A stretch of DNA of 64,000 nt, taken from NCBI RefSeq assembly GCF_005222785.1, contig NZ_STGH01000001.1, positions 1,240,001 to 1,304,000 of the forward strand. Reading direction: 5' to 3'. Source of the stretch: Rhodobacter sp. SY28-1 (GTDB taxonomy: Bacteria; Pseudomonadota; Alphaproteobacteria; Rhodobacterales; Rhodobacteraceae). Both the position numbers and the translations under genes were made by a program. The notes under the pieces were generated by a model. It worked only from the letters and a program-made list of their open reading frames with translations, was not told where the DNA came from and did not search any database. Numbering within the stretch: the first letter of the stretch is position 1; every line of letters starts with the position of its first letter. This document shows positions 8,338 through 16,307 of this stretch, in pieces.

Positions 8338-8703
8338 TTGTTTGCCTTGATGGTCTGCGCTAGCCTGACGGCTGTCGATGGCGACACTGTGAAGTGCGAC
8401 GGACAGAACCTGCGCGACATGGGCGATGGAGCGCCGTTTGTCTCGGGATATGACACTCCCGAGTTAGGCAGGAACGCCAACTGTGACCGAGAGAATGCAC
8501 TGGGAAAGGAGGCAAAGAAGCGAATGGCCGAGCTTCTCATGACCCCTGGGCTTTTGATCGAAGACAGCGGCGAAATTGACCGTTACGACCGCCCTCTTGT
8601 GGTTCTGAGGCTTCCTGACGGACGCACCATCGGGAGTGTGATGCTTGCCGAGGGTTTGGCAGTGGAGTGGCGTCCCGGCGGTGACTTCGATTGGTGCCGC
8701 TAG
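8338..8703 (+). CDS. Thermonuclease-family (SNase-like) protein
   Basis: About 121 residues from TTG 8338, which has GGAAGGAA at 8325-8332; longer frames from GTG 8260 or ATG 8296 are open. The motif VDGDTVKCDG is followed by the nuclease residues of the SNase fold: Arg in NLRDMGDG, Glu in DTPEL and Arg in DRYDRPL. The C-terminus shows MLAEGLAVEW, the usual GLA helix. It probably cleaves DNA or RNA outside the cytoplasm, although a signal peptide is weak in the short form. It is divergent from the Excalibur gene. Confidence 0.82.
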   Translation: MFALMVCASLTAVDGDTVKCDGQNLRDMGDGAPFVSGYDTPELGRNANCDRENALGKEAKKRMAELLMTPGLLIEDSGEIDRYDRPLVVLRLPDGRTIGSVMLAEGLAVEWRPGGDFDWCR

Positions 8704-8745
8704 ACGTTAGGCCGCTTCGCAGCCAAGGTGCACCGTAACCTTTAG

Positions 8746-8910
8746 GTCTATCTGTGGCCCTGCGGGAACCCGCGACACCGGAAAGCCCGTGCCCAGCGCA
8801 TCCTGAATGATGCAAGGTGGGGGGAGTGGCCTTGCTTGGAGTGTGGGGAACCAGTGCTGTTCAGCCGCCGCGTGGATGCGGTGTTCCGCTGGGAAGGCTT
8901 TCGCAAGTAA
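8746..8910 (+). pseudogene. Cys-containing reading frame without a start codon
   Basis: This 54-codon frame follows a stop at 8743 and ends at TAA 8908. It reads like real protein (PCGNPRHRKARAQ, then EWPCLECGEPVLFSRRVDA and FRWEGFRK) with a CxxC knuckle, yet it has no ATG, GTG or TTG near its beginning. It is probably the tail of a decayed zinc-finger-type gene. The rest of 8703-9127 holds only a doubtful 31-codon ATG frame at 8975-9070. Confidence 0.4.
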
Positions 8911-9126
8911 GCCCGGAGGCGACGGCGGAAGGCGGCAGTTGGGCTAATATAGGCCGATACAGGCAGGGGACCGGATGGCCCGACGCTTCCAAACTGCCGG
9001 AACTCCGACAGGTGCGCAGCTTGCGACGACCAGGAACCTTGCCCTGAATGCTCCGGCCCGACGCGGTTAACACTGCCTTAAGCTTCGTGGATTATCACTG
9101 TTGCATTGATGTGAAACGAGGAACCT

Positions 9127-9336
9127 ATGCAATCAGCTTTCACTACCTACCGCGACATGCTGGCTGCAGCTAGTGCAGCAGATTTACAGGGCTTCCACGC
9201 TACGGCAGCCGTGTTCCGAGGAATGGCGCGAAGCCTCATAATCGAGACGCTCAGGTCGCAGCCCTGGCTTGACCAGCCACCTTGGAATAGCGACGGTCGG
9301 AACGAGGTTTTGGATCCGGGGCGGGACCCTGCTTAA
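9127..9336 (+). CDS. Small hypothetical protein
   Basis: 69 residues, not recognised. GAGGA lies seven bases before the ATG. The N-terminal two thirds (TYRDMLAAASAADLQGFHATAAVFRGMARSL) look helical and amphipathic; the tail is Pro/Trp-rich. No partner gene is obvious, and the next gene points the other way. Confidence 0.45.
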   Translation: MQSAFTTYRDMLAAASAADLQGFHATAAVFRGMARSLIIETLRSQPWLDQPPWNSDGRNEVLDPGRDPA

Positions 9337-9572
9337 ACTTCAGATCCGCGCAATGTGCTCATTGAGGTCCTCATCGTTCCGTGGAATCTCTCCTTCTGCC
9401 GCATCGGCCTGCGCCGAAACTATTGACGTAAATACTGATGATCCGTTTCACTCGAAACTTTGGACGGCGCACCCATCAAAGCTTCGAAACTGGCAGGATG
9501 ACCATTCAATTCCCATAGTGACCTTCAATGATTGCGCGATTTAGTTAGTGCTACATTCCCGCTGCGGCGACG

Positions 9573-11045
9573 CTAGGCATTGAATCCGAATGTCTCAAGA
9601 ATTTCAAAGGGAGTCCGCACAGAGCTGCGAGACTGCCTTGATGGAGGTTCAAGTCCACTCGCATAGCTCCGCCAATCGCCTTGATGGACGTCTGCCCACA
9701 ACGCGTCAAGTTTTGAAGCCTCTCGCTTTGCTCTTGCTTCAAATTCCTTTGACAGCGGTGAGAACTTACCTCTGATCTGGTCCTCTCTATATTGTTCAGC
9801 CAAGTGTCCATATGTGGCAGAAACGGACCGCGTATCGGAATGTCCAAGTTGCCTCGCCACTAGGCTCAGCGGTACCCCGTTTCGTACCAAGTCACTCGCA
9901 TAGGTATGCCGAAGGCCATGGAAGACGAACTCAGTCGGAAGATCTGACAGCCGAACTGCACGCCGAAACAGATTTGGATGTTGCCGTGCCCAAACTTTGC
10001 CCTTGTCCGAAAGCAGAATGCGTTCGCCAAGCTCCTTTCCTTCGCAACACGAGAGGAAGAATGCCATCGCCTCATCTGGCAGAAAAACGAAGCGAGCAGG
10101 CGCCAGTTTGAACGCAGCAACATGAAGCCCGAAGACTTCTCGGCCTACGTCGCTGACGCGAAGGTTTGCCAGTTCGCCAACACGGCAGCCCGTGTAAAGG
10201 CCGGCCAAGACCAGACGGGCGAGCGCAGGTGTGCAGTTACTTACTAGTTTCCGACACTCTTCGCGGTTTAGAAAAAGGGTTCGAGCAGCAGGTGGAACTG
10301 CAATTCGGTGAAGGCAACGGAGAGGTCGATCAGAAGATAGTCGTCCGCTGTCCCATGCTAGCCCGAACGCCATACGCAGCACAGTGATAATGCTGTTGAA
10401 CACCCTCTTTGCGCGTCTGACCACATCGGCGGCCGGGTCGAGCTTCGATCCTCTACATCTTGCACGTTTGGTGTGCGCTCCAAGAACACGTTGCGCAATC
10501 TCTCGCAGATGACGTGCGTTGAAGTCCTCCAACGCTTCCATCAAGAGGGGGCCGCAGAGATGAAAGTTGATCAACACGACGTTGTTGTAGTGGCTACCTG
10601 GAGAGCGGGCGATGCGTGACCACTCTAAATACTCGGTCAGCGCAGAGCCGACAGTGTAGACACTTCCGTACGGGCAAAAGTTGAGACCTTCTGCTCGGCC
10701 CACGGGTCGGGTGCTTTGCGCTTTGCTGAGAACTGCTTCACTCTCGAACCAGGCGATTGCTCTCCTCAACGCTTCGTCGTAGTCGGCGGCGTCGGGGTCG
10801 CCCATGCGTGCTGAGGCCAGTCTGTGTTGGATGTAGCGCCCTTCAACCGTCATGACGCGTGCCACCCAAGTGCTCACTCGAGCGTTCGGCCTGTAAATCC
10901 CGATGTGTCTACACAAGGCCACAGAATGCCAGTATGGCGTTTCGCGCGCCTTTAGATGCCGTCGATGCTCCAGAAGCGCGAACGGGCAAGGGGGAGTGGT
11001 GGACCAATCCACTGGCGTTGAACGATCTAGGCTTGGCACAGTCAT
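9573..11045 (-). CDS. Tyrosine recombinase/integrase (second of the island)
   Basis: 490 residues. All catalytic residues of a tyrosine recombinase are present: Arg288 in TGCRVGEL, His376 and Arg379 in FHGLRHTYAS, His402 in QLGHSD and the nucleophile Tyr412 in ATYGHL. The long N-terminus (about 1-250) holds the arm and core-binding regions; the last 75 residues form a basic extension. It is unrelated in detail to the P4-type integrase at the left end and points the other way. The island may therefore be two elements side by side or nested. Confidence 0.92.
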   Translation of the reverse strand: MTVPSLDRSTPVDWSTTPPCPFALLEHRRHLKARETPYWHSVALCRHIGIYRPNARVSTWVARVMTVEGRYIQHRLASARMGDPDAADYDEALRRAIAWFESEAVLSKAQSTRPVGRAEGLNFCPYGSVYTVGSALTEYLEWSRIARSPGSHYNNVVLINFHLCGPLLMEALEDFNARHLREIAQRVLGAHTKRARCRGSKLDPAADVVRRAKRVFNSIITVLRMAFGLAWDSGRLSSDRPLRCLHRIAVPPAARTLFLNREECRKLVSNCTPALARLVLAGLYTGCRVGELANLRVSDVGREVFGLHVAAFKLAPARFVFLPDEAMAFFLSCCEGKELGERILLSDKGKVWARQHPNLFRRAVRLSDLPTEFVFHGLRHTYASDLVRNGVPLSLVARQLGHSDTRSVSATYGHLAEQYREDQIRGKFSPLSKEFEARAKREASKLDALWADVHQGDWRSYASGLEPPSRQSRSSVRTPFEILETFGFNA

Positions 11046-11383
11046 GTGAGACTCTCCTCTGCAACGGCGGAGTAGCTTTCAACTGGCCAGACGCAGATCC
11101 GCTTTTACGTGGTGGCCTTTCAGCTTCTGGTGGCAACTCCACCCCGTGATGGAGCGCTATGATTCTCGTTGGCGCATGGCGTGGCGATGAAATTGCTCCT
11201 GCTAGTTGCAGAAGGCTTGACGCTCTACATCCACAGGTAGGCGACTATTGTCCAAATGGATACCTTGAATGGTCAACAATGGTTTGCCCAGTATCGTCTG
11301 CATGGATGATGGCAGCAGTCGTCACCATGTAGCAACGGAAAGCTCGTGACGCACTTCGTACGAATAGCTGGCAGGGGATAAGA
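11046..11383. other. Gene-free stretch upstream of the second integrase
   Basis: I see no convincing gene here. It must contain the promoter of the leftward integrase, but no clear -35/-10 pair stands out. Confidence 0.4.
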
Positions 11384-11566
11384 TTGACTTCAACTAACGA
11401 TGATCAAGCCTCCGACACAGGCTCAGAAAGCACATCGATCGATGTGTCCCTTGCTCGTCTGCGGGCACACATCAAGGCGCTGGAAGAGGAGTTGGCGCTG
11501 TACGCTAGCAAGTACGGCCTTACCGATAGAGCACGAGAACTTCTCGCTCGTCCAGTAGACAGCTGA
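11384..11566 (+). CDS. Small helical protein of unknown function
   Basis: 60 residues starting with TTG; GGGGATAAG precedes it. The N-terminus is acidic and Ser/Thr-rich. Residues 20-55 (LARLRAHIKALEEELALYAS and on) form a long amphipathic helix that could be a coiled coil. It stands alone between gene-free stretches. Its coding character is plausible but not proven. Confidence 0.5.
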   Translation: MTSTNDDQASDTGSESTSIDVSLARLRAHIKALEEELALYASKYGLTDRARELLARPVDS

Positions 11567-11978
11567 GATTTAGGGGTGCCGGCGCCCGTAGCACAGCGCG
11601 ACAATTTCTAACTGCGAGTGTTGGCTTAGCATTCACCATGAAGAAGTGAAGGCCAAGACTGAAAGCAGACCCATATCAGATGCTGCAAGTTCGCCGCCCG
11701 GAACCTAGTATAACCCAAAGGTCGGACCGGCGCGCATGGGTCTTGGGCCGTGAAGGTTCTCCAGGGGTCGGCTGGACGCCCGTTCAAAACAAAGCCGGAT
11801 CAACCGGAAGTGCGCCCAGATCTGCGCTGAAAACAGCACCAGAACAGCTGCCACGGGCCGCTTCTTATGCCCTGCTAACAGGGGCCTGCAAAGCCTGAGA
11901 ACAGAGCCGGATCAGGGTCAAACCCGCGCCTGGTGTTACAGGTTGAAACCGGTCAATCTCAGTTCTTTCTCAGGATGC
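11567..11978. other. Gene-poor stretch with no supported gene
   Basis: Open frames here (for example 11680-11898) lack ribosome sites and protein-like sequence. Two imperfect copies of GCCGGATCA, near 11793 and 11907, are the only repeat I noticed. Confidence 0.35.
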
Positions 11979-12224
11979 TCAGGGCCGAATGTGTTGGCCC
12001 TTCGCTGCAAGAATCTGCGCATGCAGAATTGTGGCATGCATAGCCCGCACTTCCGGGGAGACGAGGTAGCCGACAACCGCGACGGCCCCCAAGAGAACGT
12101 TGATTTGTGGCTCCGGGTTGACGCCGCGCCACCAAAGGCCACCCCAGAAAATGGTAATCACATGGGTAATCACTAGGTTGGGGAGCCATTCTGTTTCATT
12201 CCGAAACTTCCGCAGCTTGGCCAT
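11979..12224 (-). CDS. Small membrane protein of unknown function
   Basis: 81 residues. Two hydrophobic segments, about 17-32 (NLVITHVITIFWGGLWW) and 42-58 (INVLLGAVAVVGYLV), point to a two-helix inner-membrane protein with a basic N-terminus inside. The overlapping plus-strand frames are less protein-like. A start-less helix-turn-helix-like frame lies just upstream on the same strand (12315-12458), so this may be the survivor of a partly decayed gene pair. Confidence 0.5.
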   Translation of the reverse strand: MAKLRKFRNETEWLPNLVITHVITIFWGGLWWRGVNPEPQINVLLGAVAVVGYLVSPEVRAMHATILHAQILAAKGQHIRP

Positions 12225-12314
12225 TTCTTGCTTGAAGTCGTCTTCACGGCCCCGTCGCCACCTCGCCGCTTTCGAGAGATTGGATCCCCGTGCCTCCAGG
12301 GTCAGCCGCAGAAG

Positions 12315-12458
12315 CTACGTAGTAGACGCTTTCCACTCGCCCTTGTCGAGTTTGTTGAGCGTGTTCCAGGGCAGGCCGATGGCCTCTGCAAGCTCCGGGT
12401 TGGCTATCCATTCCCTTCTTTGGCTACGCCAATCACGAAACGTGGGAGGAACATATGG
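12315..12458 (-). pseudogene. Start-less fragment with helix-turn-helix-like end
   Basis: Read on the minus strand, this frame gives FRDWRSQRREWIANPEL, then AEAIGLPWNTLNKLDKGEW and a stop at 12315. It is strongly protein-like, yet there is no ATG, GTG or TTG before the next upstream stop. It is probably the 3' remnant of a small regulator gene of the island. Confidence 0.4.
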
Positions 12459-12568
12459 AATGGGCCACGCGGGGGCTGCCCGAAACTGAGAAGGCGGCGA
12501 TGTATGAGACGTATGGAGCTATGCGGGCAGAGGCAAATGCCCGCGACGTGACGCCGGGTCAGAGTTAG
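12455..12568 (+). CDS. 37-residue small protein with strong ribosome site
   Basis: ATG 12455 is preceded by GGAGGA at 12445-12450. The product is short, charged and helical (LPETEKAAMYETYGAMRAEA). The same frame stays protein-like for some codons upstream (NHETWEEH), so the original gene may have been longer. A good hairpin terminator follows 25 bases after the stop. No family is recognised. Confidence 0.45.
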   Translation: MEWATRGLPETEKAAMYETYGAMRAEANARDVTPGQS

Positions 12569-12593
12569 ACCCATAGCCTTTTCCACATGATGG

Positions 12594-12623
12594 AAAGCCC
12601 CGCCCCTCAGGCGGGTGCTTTTC
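12594..12623 (+). terminator. Rho-independent terminator
   Basis: AAGCcCCGCC pairs with GGCGGgtGCTT around a CCTCA loop and runs into TTTTC. It fits the end of the small gene at 12455-12568. Confidence 0.65.
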
Positions 12624-12682
12624 TCATAGCCTTCGCCCTCACTCATGCCAGTATGGTTCCCGTAGCGAACTTGGAGCGTGCC

Positions 12683-12895
12683 ATGCCAATCGTAAGGGTC
12701 GAGATTGCCAGAGGGGTTGCCACGATAGAGCAGAAGCGGGCGGTCATCCGGCGCATGACAGACGTTCTGGTCGAGGAACTTGGCCGCGACCCCGAGTATG
12801 TGTTCGTGCTCATAGACGAGGTTGATACTGACAACTGGGGACGCAAGGGGAAGTCACTGTCAGAGCTTTGGTCGGAGAGGGATGCCCAGAAATAA
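12683..12895 (+). CDS. 4-oxalocrotonate tautomerase-family protein
   Basis: 70 residues from the ATG at 12683, chosen because the family needs Pro as the first residue after Met removal (MPIVRVEI). It continues with the helical KRAVIRRMTDVLVEELG segment and a C-terminal SLSELWSERD. Pro1 acts as general base in keto-enol tautomerisation. The enzymes are about 60-75 residues long and assemble as hexamers or dimers. It is not next to a catabolic pathway, so the natural substrate is open. The longer open frame from 12587 runs through the terminator and is not used. Confidence 0.85.
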   Translation: MPIVRVEIARGVATIEQKRAVIRRMTDVLVEELGRDPEYVFVLIDEVDTDNWGRKGKSLSELWSERDAQK

Positions 12896-12953
12896 CAAAG
12901 AATCGACCTTTTTGGCTGATTGCAGGTAAGCGCCATGGACGGGAACTGTTTGG

Positions 12954-13118
12954 CTACGGGTTCGAATCTTCCGCTCTCTGAGATGGCTCTACCCTTTCCG
13001 CTTCCAACCATTCCAGCACTGCTCCCCAAACGTCCTGAGAAGTAGGGCGATTCCTGTAGCCTAGCACCGCGTCAAGCTTGCGTCGCAGATCGTCGGGGAC
13101 TGTCTTGGGCCAGGGCAT
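12954..13118 (-). CDS. Small hypothetical protein
   Basis: 54 residues from ATG 13118. The sequence (MPWPKTVPDDLRRKLDAVLG, then TSQDVWGAVLEWLEAERV) is protein-like and helical. The longer upstream frame to 13364 lies opposite the SRAP gene and is ignored. No good ribosome site is seen and no family is recognised. Confidence 0.4.
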   Translation of the reverse strand: MPWPKTVPDDLRRKLDAVLGYRNRPTSQDVWGAVLEWLEAERVEPSQRAEDSNP

Positions 13119-13217
13119 GCCGGAGAACGTATCAGGAACATGGGTGCGGCGATAGCTCTGTGGTTCTCCGCCTGCGAGAATGTTGACGCAGGCCCCAACC
13201 CTCCGCATGGTGATGGG

Positions 13218-13841
13218 ATGTGCAATCGCTACATCCACACGACTGCGGCCGAGGCTATACGCCAGCTTTTCGACGGGATGGAGAACAAGGCAGGCAACGT
13301 CGAGACCGGTGACGTCTATCCTGACCGAATGGCCCCAATCGTAACGGGCAGTGGTCAAGCACATGTCCTGCGCAGCGCCCGGTGGGGCCTGCCGTCACCA
13401 CCTCAGTTCCACAGCCCGTCTGGGATCGACCGGGGCGTGACCAACGTGCGCAACACGAGCTCGCCACACTGGCGGCGATGGCTCGGCCCCGATAATCGCT
13501 GCTTGGTGCCGGTAGCCAAATTCGCCGAACCTAGGCCGGGTGGCAGGGACTCGGGCAATGCCTGGTTCAAACTGCGTGAGGACAAGCCGATGTTCTTTGC
13601 GGGGTTTTGGGTGCCGGAATGGACCTCGATTCGTAAGCTGAAGGACGGAGAGACGAAGGACGACCTCTACGCGTTTCTGACCTGCACACCTAATGCCGAG
13701 GTTGGGGCGATCCACCCGAAGGCTATGCCCGTTATCCTCACTGAACCGGCGGAGTGGGCGGCGTGGCTGTCAGCACCCTGGTCCGAGGCGAAAGTGATGC
13801 AGCGGCCGCTTCCGGATGGGTCGCTGGAGGTGGAGGAGTAG
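13218..13841 (+). CDS. SRAP/HMCES-family SOS response-associated protein
   Basis: 207 residues from ATG 13218. The family requires Cys directly after Met, because this residue makes a thiazolidine crosslink with abasic sites; the start MCNRYIH fits. Other conserved parts are RWGLPSP, NVRNTSS, RCLVPVAKFAEP (active-site Glu) and EVGAIHPKAMPVIL (active-site His). YedK-like proteins shield abasic sites in single-stranded DNA and are often carried by mobile elements. Longer upstream frames would bury the catalytic Cys and are rejected. Confidence 0.92.
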   Translation: MCNRYIHTTAAEAIRQLFDGMENKAGNVETGDVYPDRMAPIVTGSGQAHVLRSARWGLPSPPQFHSPSGIDRGVTNVRNTSSPHWRRWLGPDNRCLVPVAKFAEPRPGGRDSGNAWFKLREDKPMFFAGFWVPEWTSIRKLKDGETKDDLYAFLTCTPNAEVGAIHPKAMPVILTEPAEWAAWLSAPWSEAKVMQRPLPDGSLEVEE

Positions 13842-14055
13842 GCATAGAGGTTCGACCTTGGTTGCATTGACGCAAAGACCTAGCGGCCTACCATACTGAT
13901 TGCCCAATTAACCCGGGCACGGGAGCGGCCGACTGGGACGGCCAGCAGGTTCAGGGATGCGCCACGCTCCGGGAAGGTGAGTCCCTCCCTTCCCGGGCTT
14001 CCGTGCAAGAAGACTCCGCTGATTGGCTCTCGACATCGAGAAGTGCGCAACGGCC

Positions 14056-14280
14056 CTAGGCGTCTGCAAGCGCGTCCAGAATCGATGTCACGTAAGTGTT
14101 CTGCTCATCACGTCGGCACCTGCGCTTGAGCATATTTGCGCAGAGCTTCTTCCCGTCATCATCTGGGCTTGGCGCACTGACCCGAAGGCCGCACCGTGAG
14201 CACTCCGCAACCACTATGTAGACAGTCTCACCGCCCAGAACTTGCGGCCGATACCAGTGCATGAATGTCACTGTGGACAT
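14056..14280 (-). CDS. Small Cys-containing protein of unknown function
   Basis: 74 residues. AGGAGG lies seven bases upstream of the ATG, a strong sign of translation. A CSRCGLRV knuckle sits at about residues 27-34 and a later LCAN...RRC pattern could complete a zinc site. The N-terminus VTFMHWYRPQVLGG is beta-like. Function unknown. Confidence 0.65.
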   Translation of the reverse strand: MSTVTFMHWYRPQVLGGETVYIVVAECSRCGLRVSAPSPDDDGKKLCANMLKRRCRRDEQNTYVTSILDALADA

Positions 14281-14745
14281 TTCTGCCTCCTACTGGCTGG
14301 GAAAGTGAGAGCATACAACTTTTGGGTGAGCGAGTCCTACAGGCCCGACCGCCCCTAAGGATTTCGGCAAAAGGTGGCTGACGTTAGTTTGCCCCAACAG
14401 CGCTGCATCTCCTCGCACAGGCTAGCAGGCGAGCGTCCTGCGGCATTGGCGAAGTTGGCAGGGGATGCCGTCTGGCCATGTCGTGAAAACCTGAAAAGCT
14501 GCCCGACCATCTAGGCCGGGCAGTCAGAATCGAGATCTGGGGAATTAGTGCTGCTCAACTTCGCGAGCGGGGTGGGGACCCTGTTTGCTCGCCCCAGAAC
14601 GATGCCGGATCACTTGGGCAATATGATGGCAAGTTGGCCTCACGCGGAAATCAGGGAAAAGGCGCGCAAGCGTTTTCGAGATAGTGGGTTCATTGATGGG
14701 TATGAAAGCCAAAGTGACCAAATAATCAATGATTTCAAGGGGGAG
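14281..14745. other. Gap between last island gene and tRNA-Arg
   Basis: No supported gene. A hairpin CTGCCCG/CGGGCAG lies at 14499-14523 without a T-run. A GTG-started frame (14548-14790) runs into the antisense of the tRNA and is probably not a gene, or is a remnant. This stretch borders the likely attachment site. Confidence 0.4.
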
Positions 14746-14822
14746 TGGCGGACCCGGAGCGATTCGAACGCCCGACCCTCAGATTCGTAGTCTGATGCTC
14801 TATCCAGCTGAGCTACGGGTCC
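14746..14822 (-). tRNA. tRNA-Arg (anticodon ACG)
   Basis: The 77-base minus-strand gene starts with GGACCCG, pairing with CGGGTCC before discriminator G and an encoded CCA. The D arm (GCTCAGCTGGATAGAGC), the anticodon loop CTACGAA inside a TCAGA/TCTGA stem and the TTCGAAT loop are all present. The 3' end faces the island, the usual orientation when integrases use a tRNA 3' end as target. Confidence 0.96.
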
Positions 14823-14871
14823 GCAATGCCGGGCGATGTAGCCTTGCGTGGCGGGCAATGCAAGGGCGAAA

Positions 14872-16284
14872 TCACGCAGCGATGTCGGTTGTGCCTTTCG
14901 GCAGATGGATGGCGAATTCGGTGCCGTCGGCGTCGCTGCGGGCAAGCTCCAGCCGGCCGCCGTGGCCGCGGACAAGTTCGGCGGCGATGGCAAGGCCGAG
15001 GCCGGTGCCCCCCTTGCGAGCCCCGCCCTGGAAGGCCGAGAACAGATGCTCACGCGCCTTGGGGGGCAGGCCCGGGCCGGTATCTCCGACCCGGATCCAC
15101 CATTCGCCCTCGTCCTCGCCGGCCGAGACCTCGATGGTGCCGGGTTGCCCGGTTGCCTCGATCGCCTGGCGGGCGTTGCGCATCAGGTTCGACAGGACGC
15201 GGTGCAGCTGCTCGCCATCCGCCCGGATCATCATGCCGGGCGGCACGTCGATCAGGCAGGTGATGGCGGTGTCGGCGCCCAGGCCCTCGCCTTCGGCCAC
15301 CTCGCCCACCAGCTGTGCGAGGTTGAGACGGCGGAGCTGCGGCGGCGGTTCTTCGGCCTTGCCGAAGGCCAGCGTCGCTTCGCACAGGCTGACGGCCCGG
15401 CTGATAGAGTTGACGAGTTTCGGGGCGGACCGTGCTACGGCGGGGTCGGCGCTGCCTTCGATCCGGTCGGCAAAGAGCTGTGCCGTGGTGAGGATGTTGC
15501 GCAGGTCGTGGCTGATCTTCGCGACCGCCCCGCCAAGCTGGGCAAGACGCTCCTTCTGTCGCAGGGCGCCCGTCAGCTGGGTCTGCATCATCTGCAGCGC
15601 CTCTTCGGCCATCCGCAGCTCCTCGACATTGGCTTGCGGGGCGATCACGCGGCGGGCGTCCTCGGGTGCCTCGGCGTAGGCCTGCATGTGCTGGACCACC
15701 CGGCGGATCGGCAGGACCAGAAGGCGCCGCACGGCCAGGAACAGAAGGAAGGCCGTCACGACCGAGATCAGCGCGGACAGGATCAGGATCCGCAGGCCGT
15801 AGTCGACCATCGACGCACGCAGGGCGCGGGTCTCCATCGTCACTTCGATCAGCGTGCCCGCATCCTGGACCGGATAGCCGATCACCCGGATGATCCGGTT
15901 TTCGGGGTCGAGCAGGCAGGCAAAGGCGTCGCGGATCAGTTCCCACGGGCCGGCCATACGCAAGTCGAAGGAATCGTGGATTTCTCCTGGCACCGGCGAG
16001 GACAGCACGAGTTGCCGCACCTCGTCGCGGCGCAGGACCACGTTGTAGACTTCGGCGTTCTTCAGAAGCTCGGCCTCCAGCTCGGGCGAGACCATGTCGT
16101 CGGCGGCAAGCTGGGTCAGGGCGGCGATCTGGGCCTGCTTCAGCCGGGTCAGCAGGAAATCGGCCCGGTAGCGGGCGATGGAGGGCACGAAGATCAGCAC
16201 TTCCGCCAGCATCACGAAGATGACTGTCAGAATGAGAAACCGCCCCGAAAGCGTGTTGAGAAAGCCTTTGCGTCTTTCGGTCAC
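14872..16284 (-). CDS. Membrane sensor histidine kinase
   Basis: 470 residues. Transmembrane segments are at about 15-35 and 163-186, with a periplasmic sensor part between them and a HAMP-like linker to about 240. The phospho-acceptor is His259 in KISHDLRNIL. The N box is NLMRNARQAIEA, and the G boxes are DTGPGLP and GGTGLGLAIA. The response regulator is not adjacent, so this is an orphan kinase here. Substrate and signal are unknown. It is the first core gene after the tRNA. Confidence 0.92.
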   Translation of the reverse strand: MTERRKGFLNTLSGRFLILTVIFVMLAEVLIFVPSIARYRADFLLTRLKQAQIAALTQLAADDMVSPELEAELLKNAEVYNVVLRRDEVRQLVLSSPVPGEIHDSFDLRMAGPWELIRDAFACLLDPENRIIRVIGYPVQDAGTLIEVTMETRALRASMVDYGLRILILSALISVVTAFLLFLAVRRLLVLPIRRVVQHMQAYAEAPEDARRVIAPQANVEELRMAEEALQMMQTQLTGALRQKERLAQLGGAVAKISHDLRNILTTAQLFADRIEGSADPAVARSAPKLVNSISRAVSLCEATLAFGKAEEPPPQLRRLNLAQLVGEVAEGEGLGADTAITCLIDVPPGMMIRADGEQLHRVLSNLMRNARQAIEATGQPGTIEVSAGEDEGEWWIRVGDTGPGLPPKAREHLFSAFQGGARKGGTGLGLAIAAELVRGHGGRLELARSDADGTEFAIHLPKGTTDIAA

Positions 16285-16307
16285 CCGAACCTTCCTTGTG
16301 CCCCGCT

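Noticed and set aside
9269-9544. 91-codon frame overlapping a small gene
   Set aside because: The last 45 codons look somewhat protein-like, but there is no ribosome site and the start lies inside another frame. Not supported.
11680-11898. 72-codon plus-strand frame
   Set aside because: No ribosome site, unbalanced composition and no homology pattern.
12950-12990. GGGTTCGAATC resembling a tRNA T-loop
   Set aside because: The flanking bases do not form a T-stem and no other tRNA arm is present, so it is not a tRNA or a clear attachment site.
14548-14790. GTG-started frame before the tRNA
   Set aside because: It runs into the antisense of tRNA-Arg and has no recognisable domain. It is at best a remnant.
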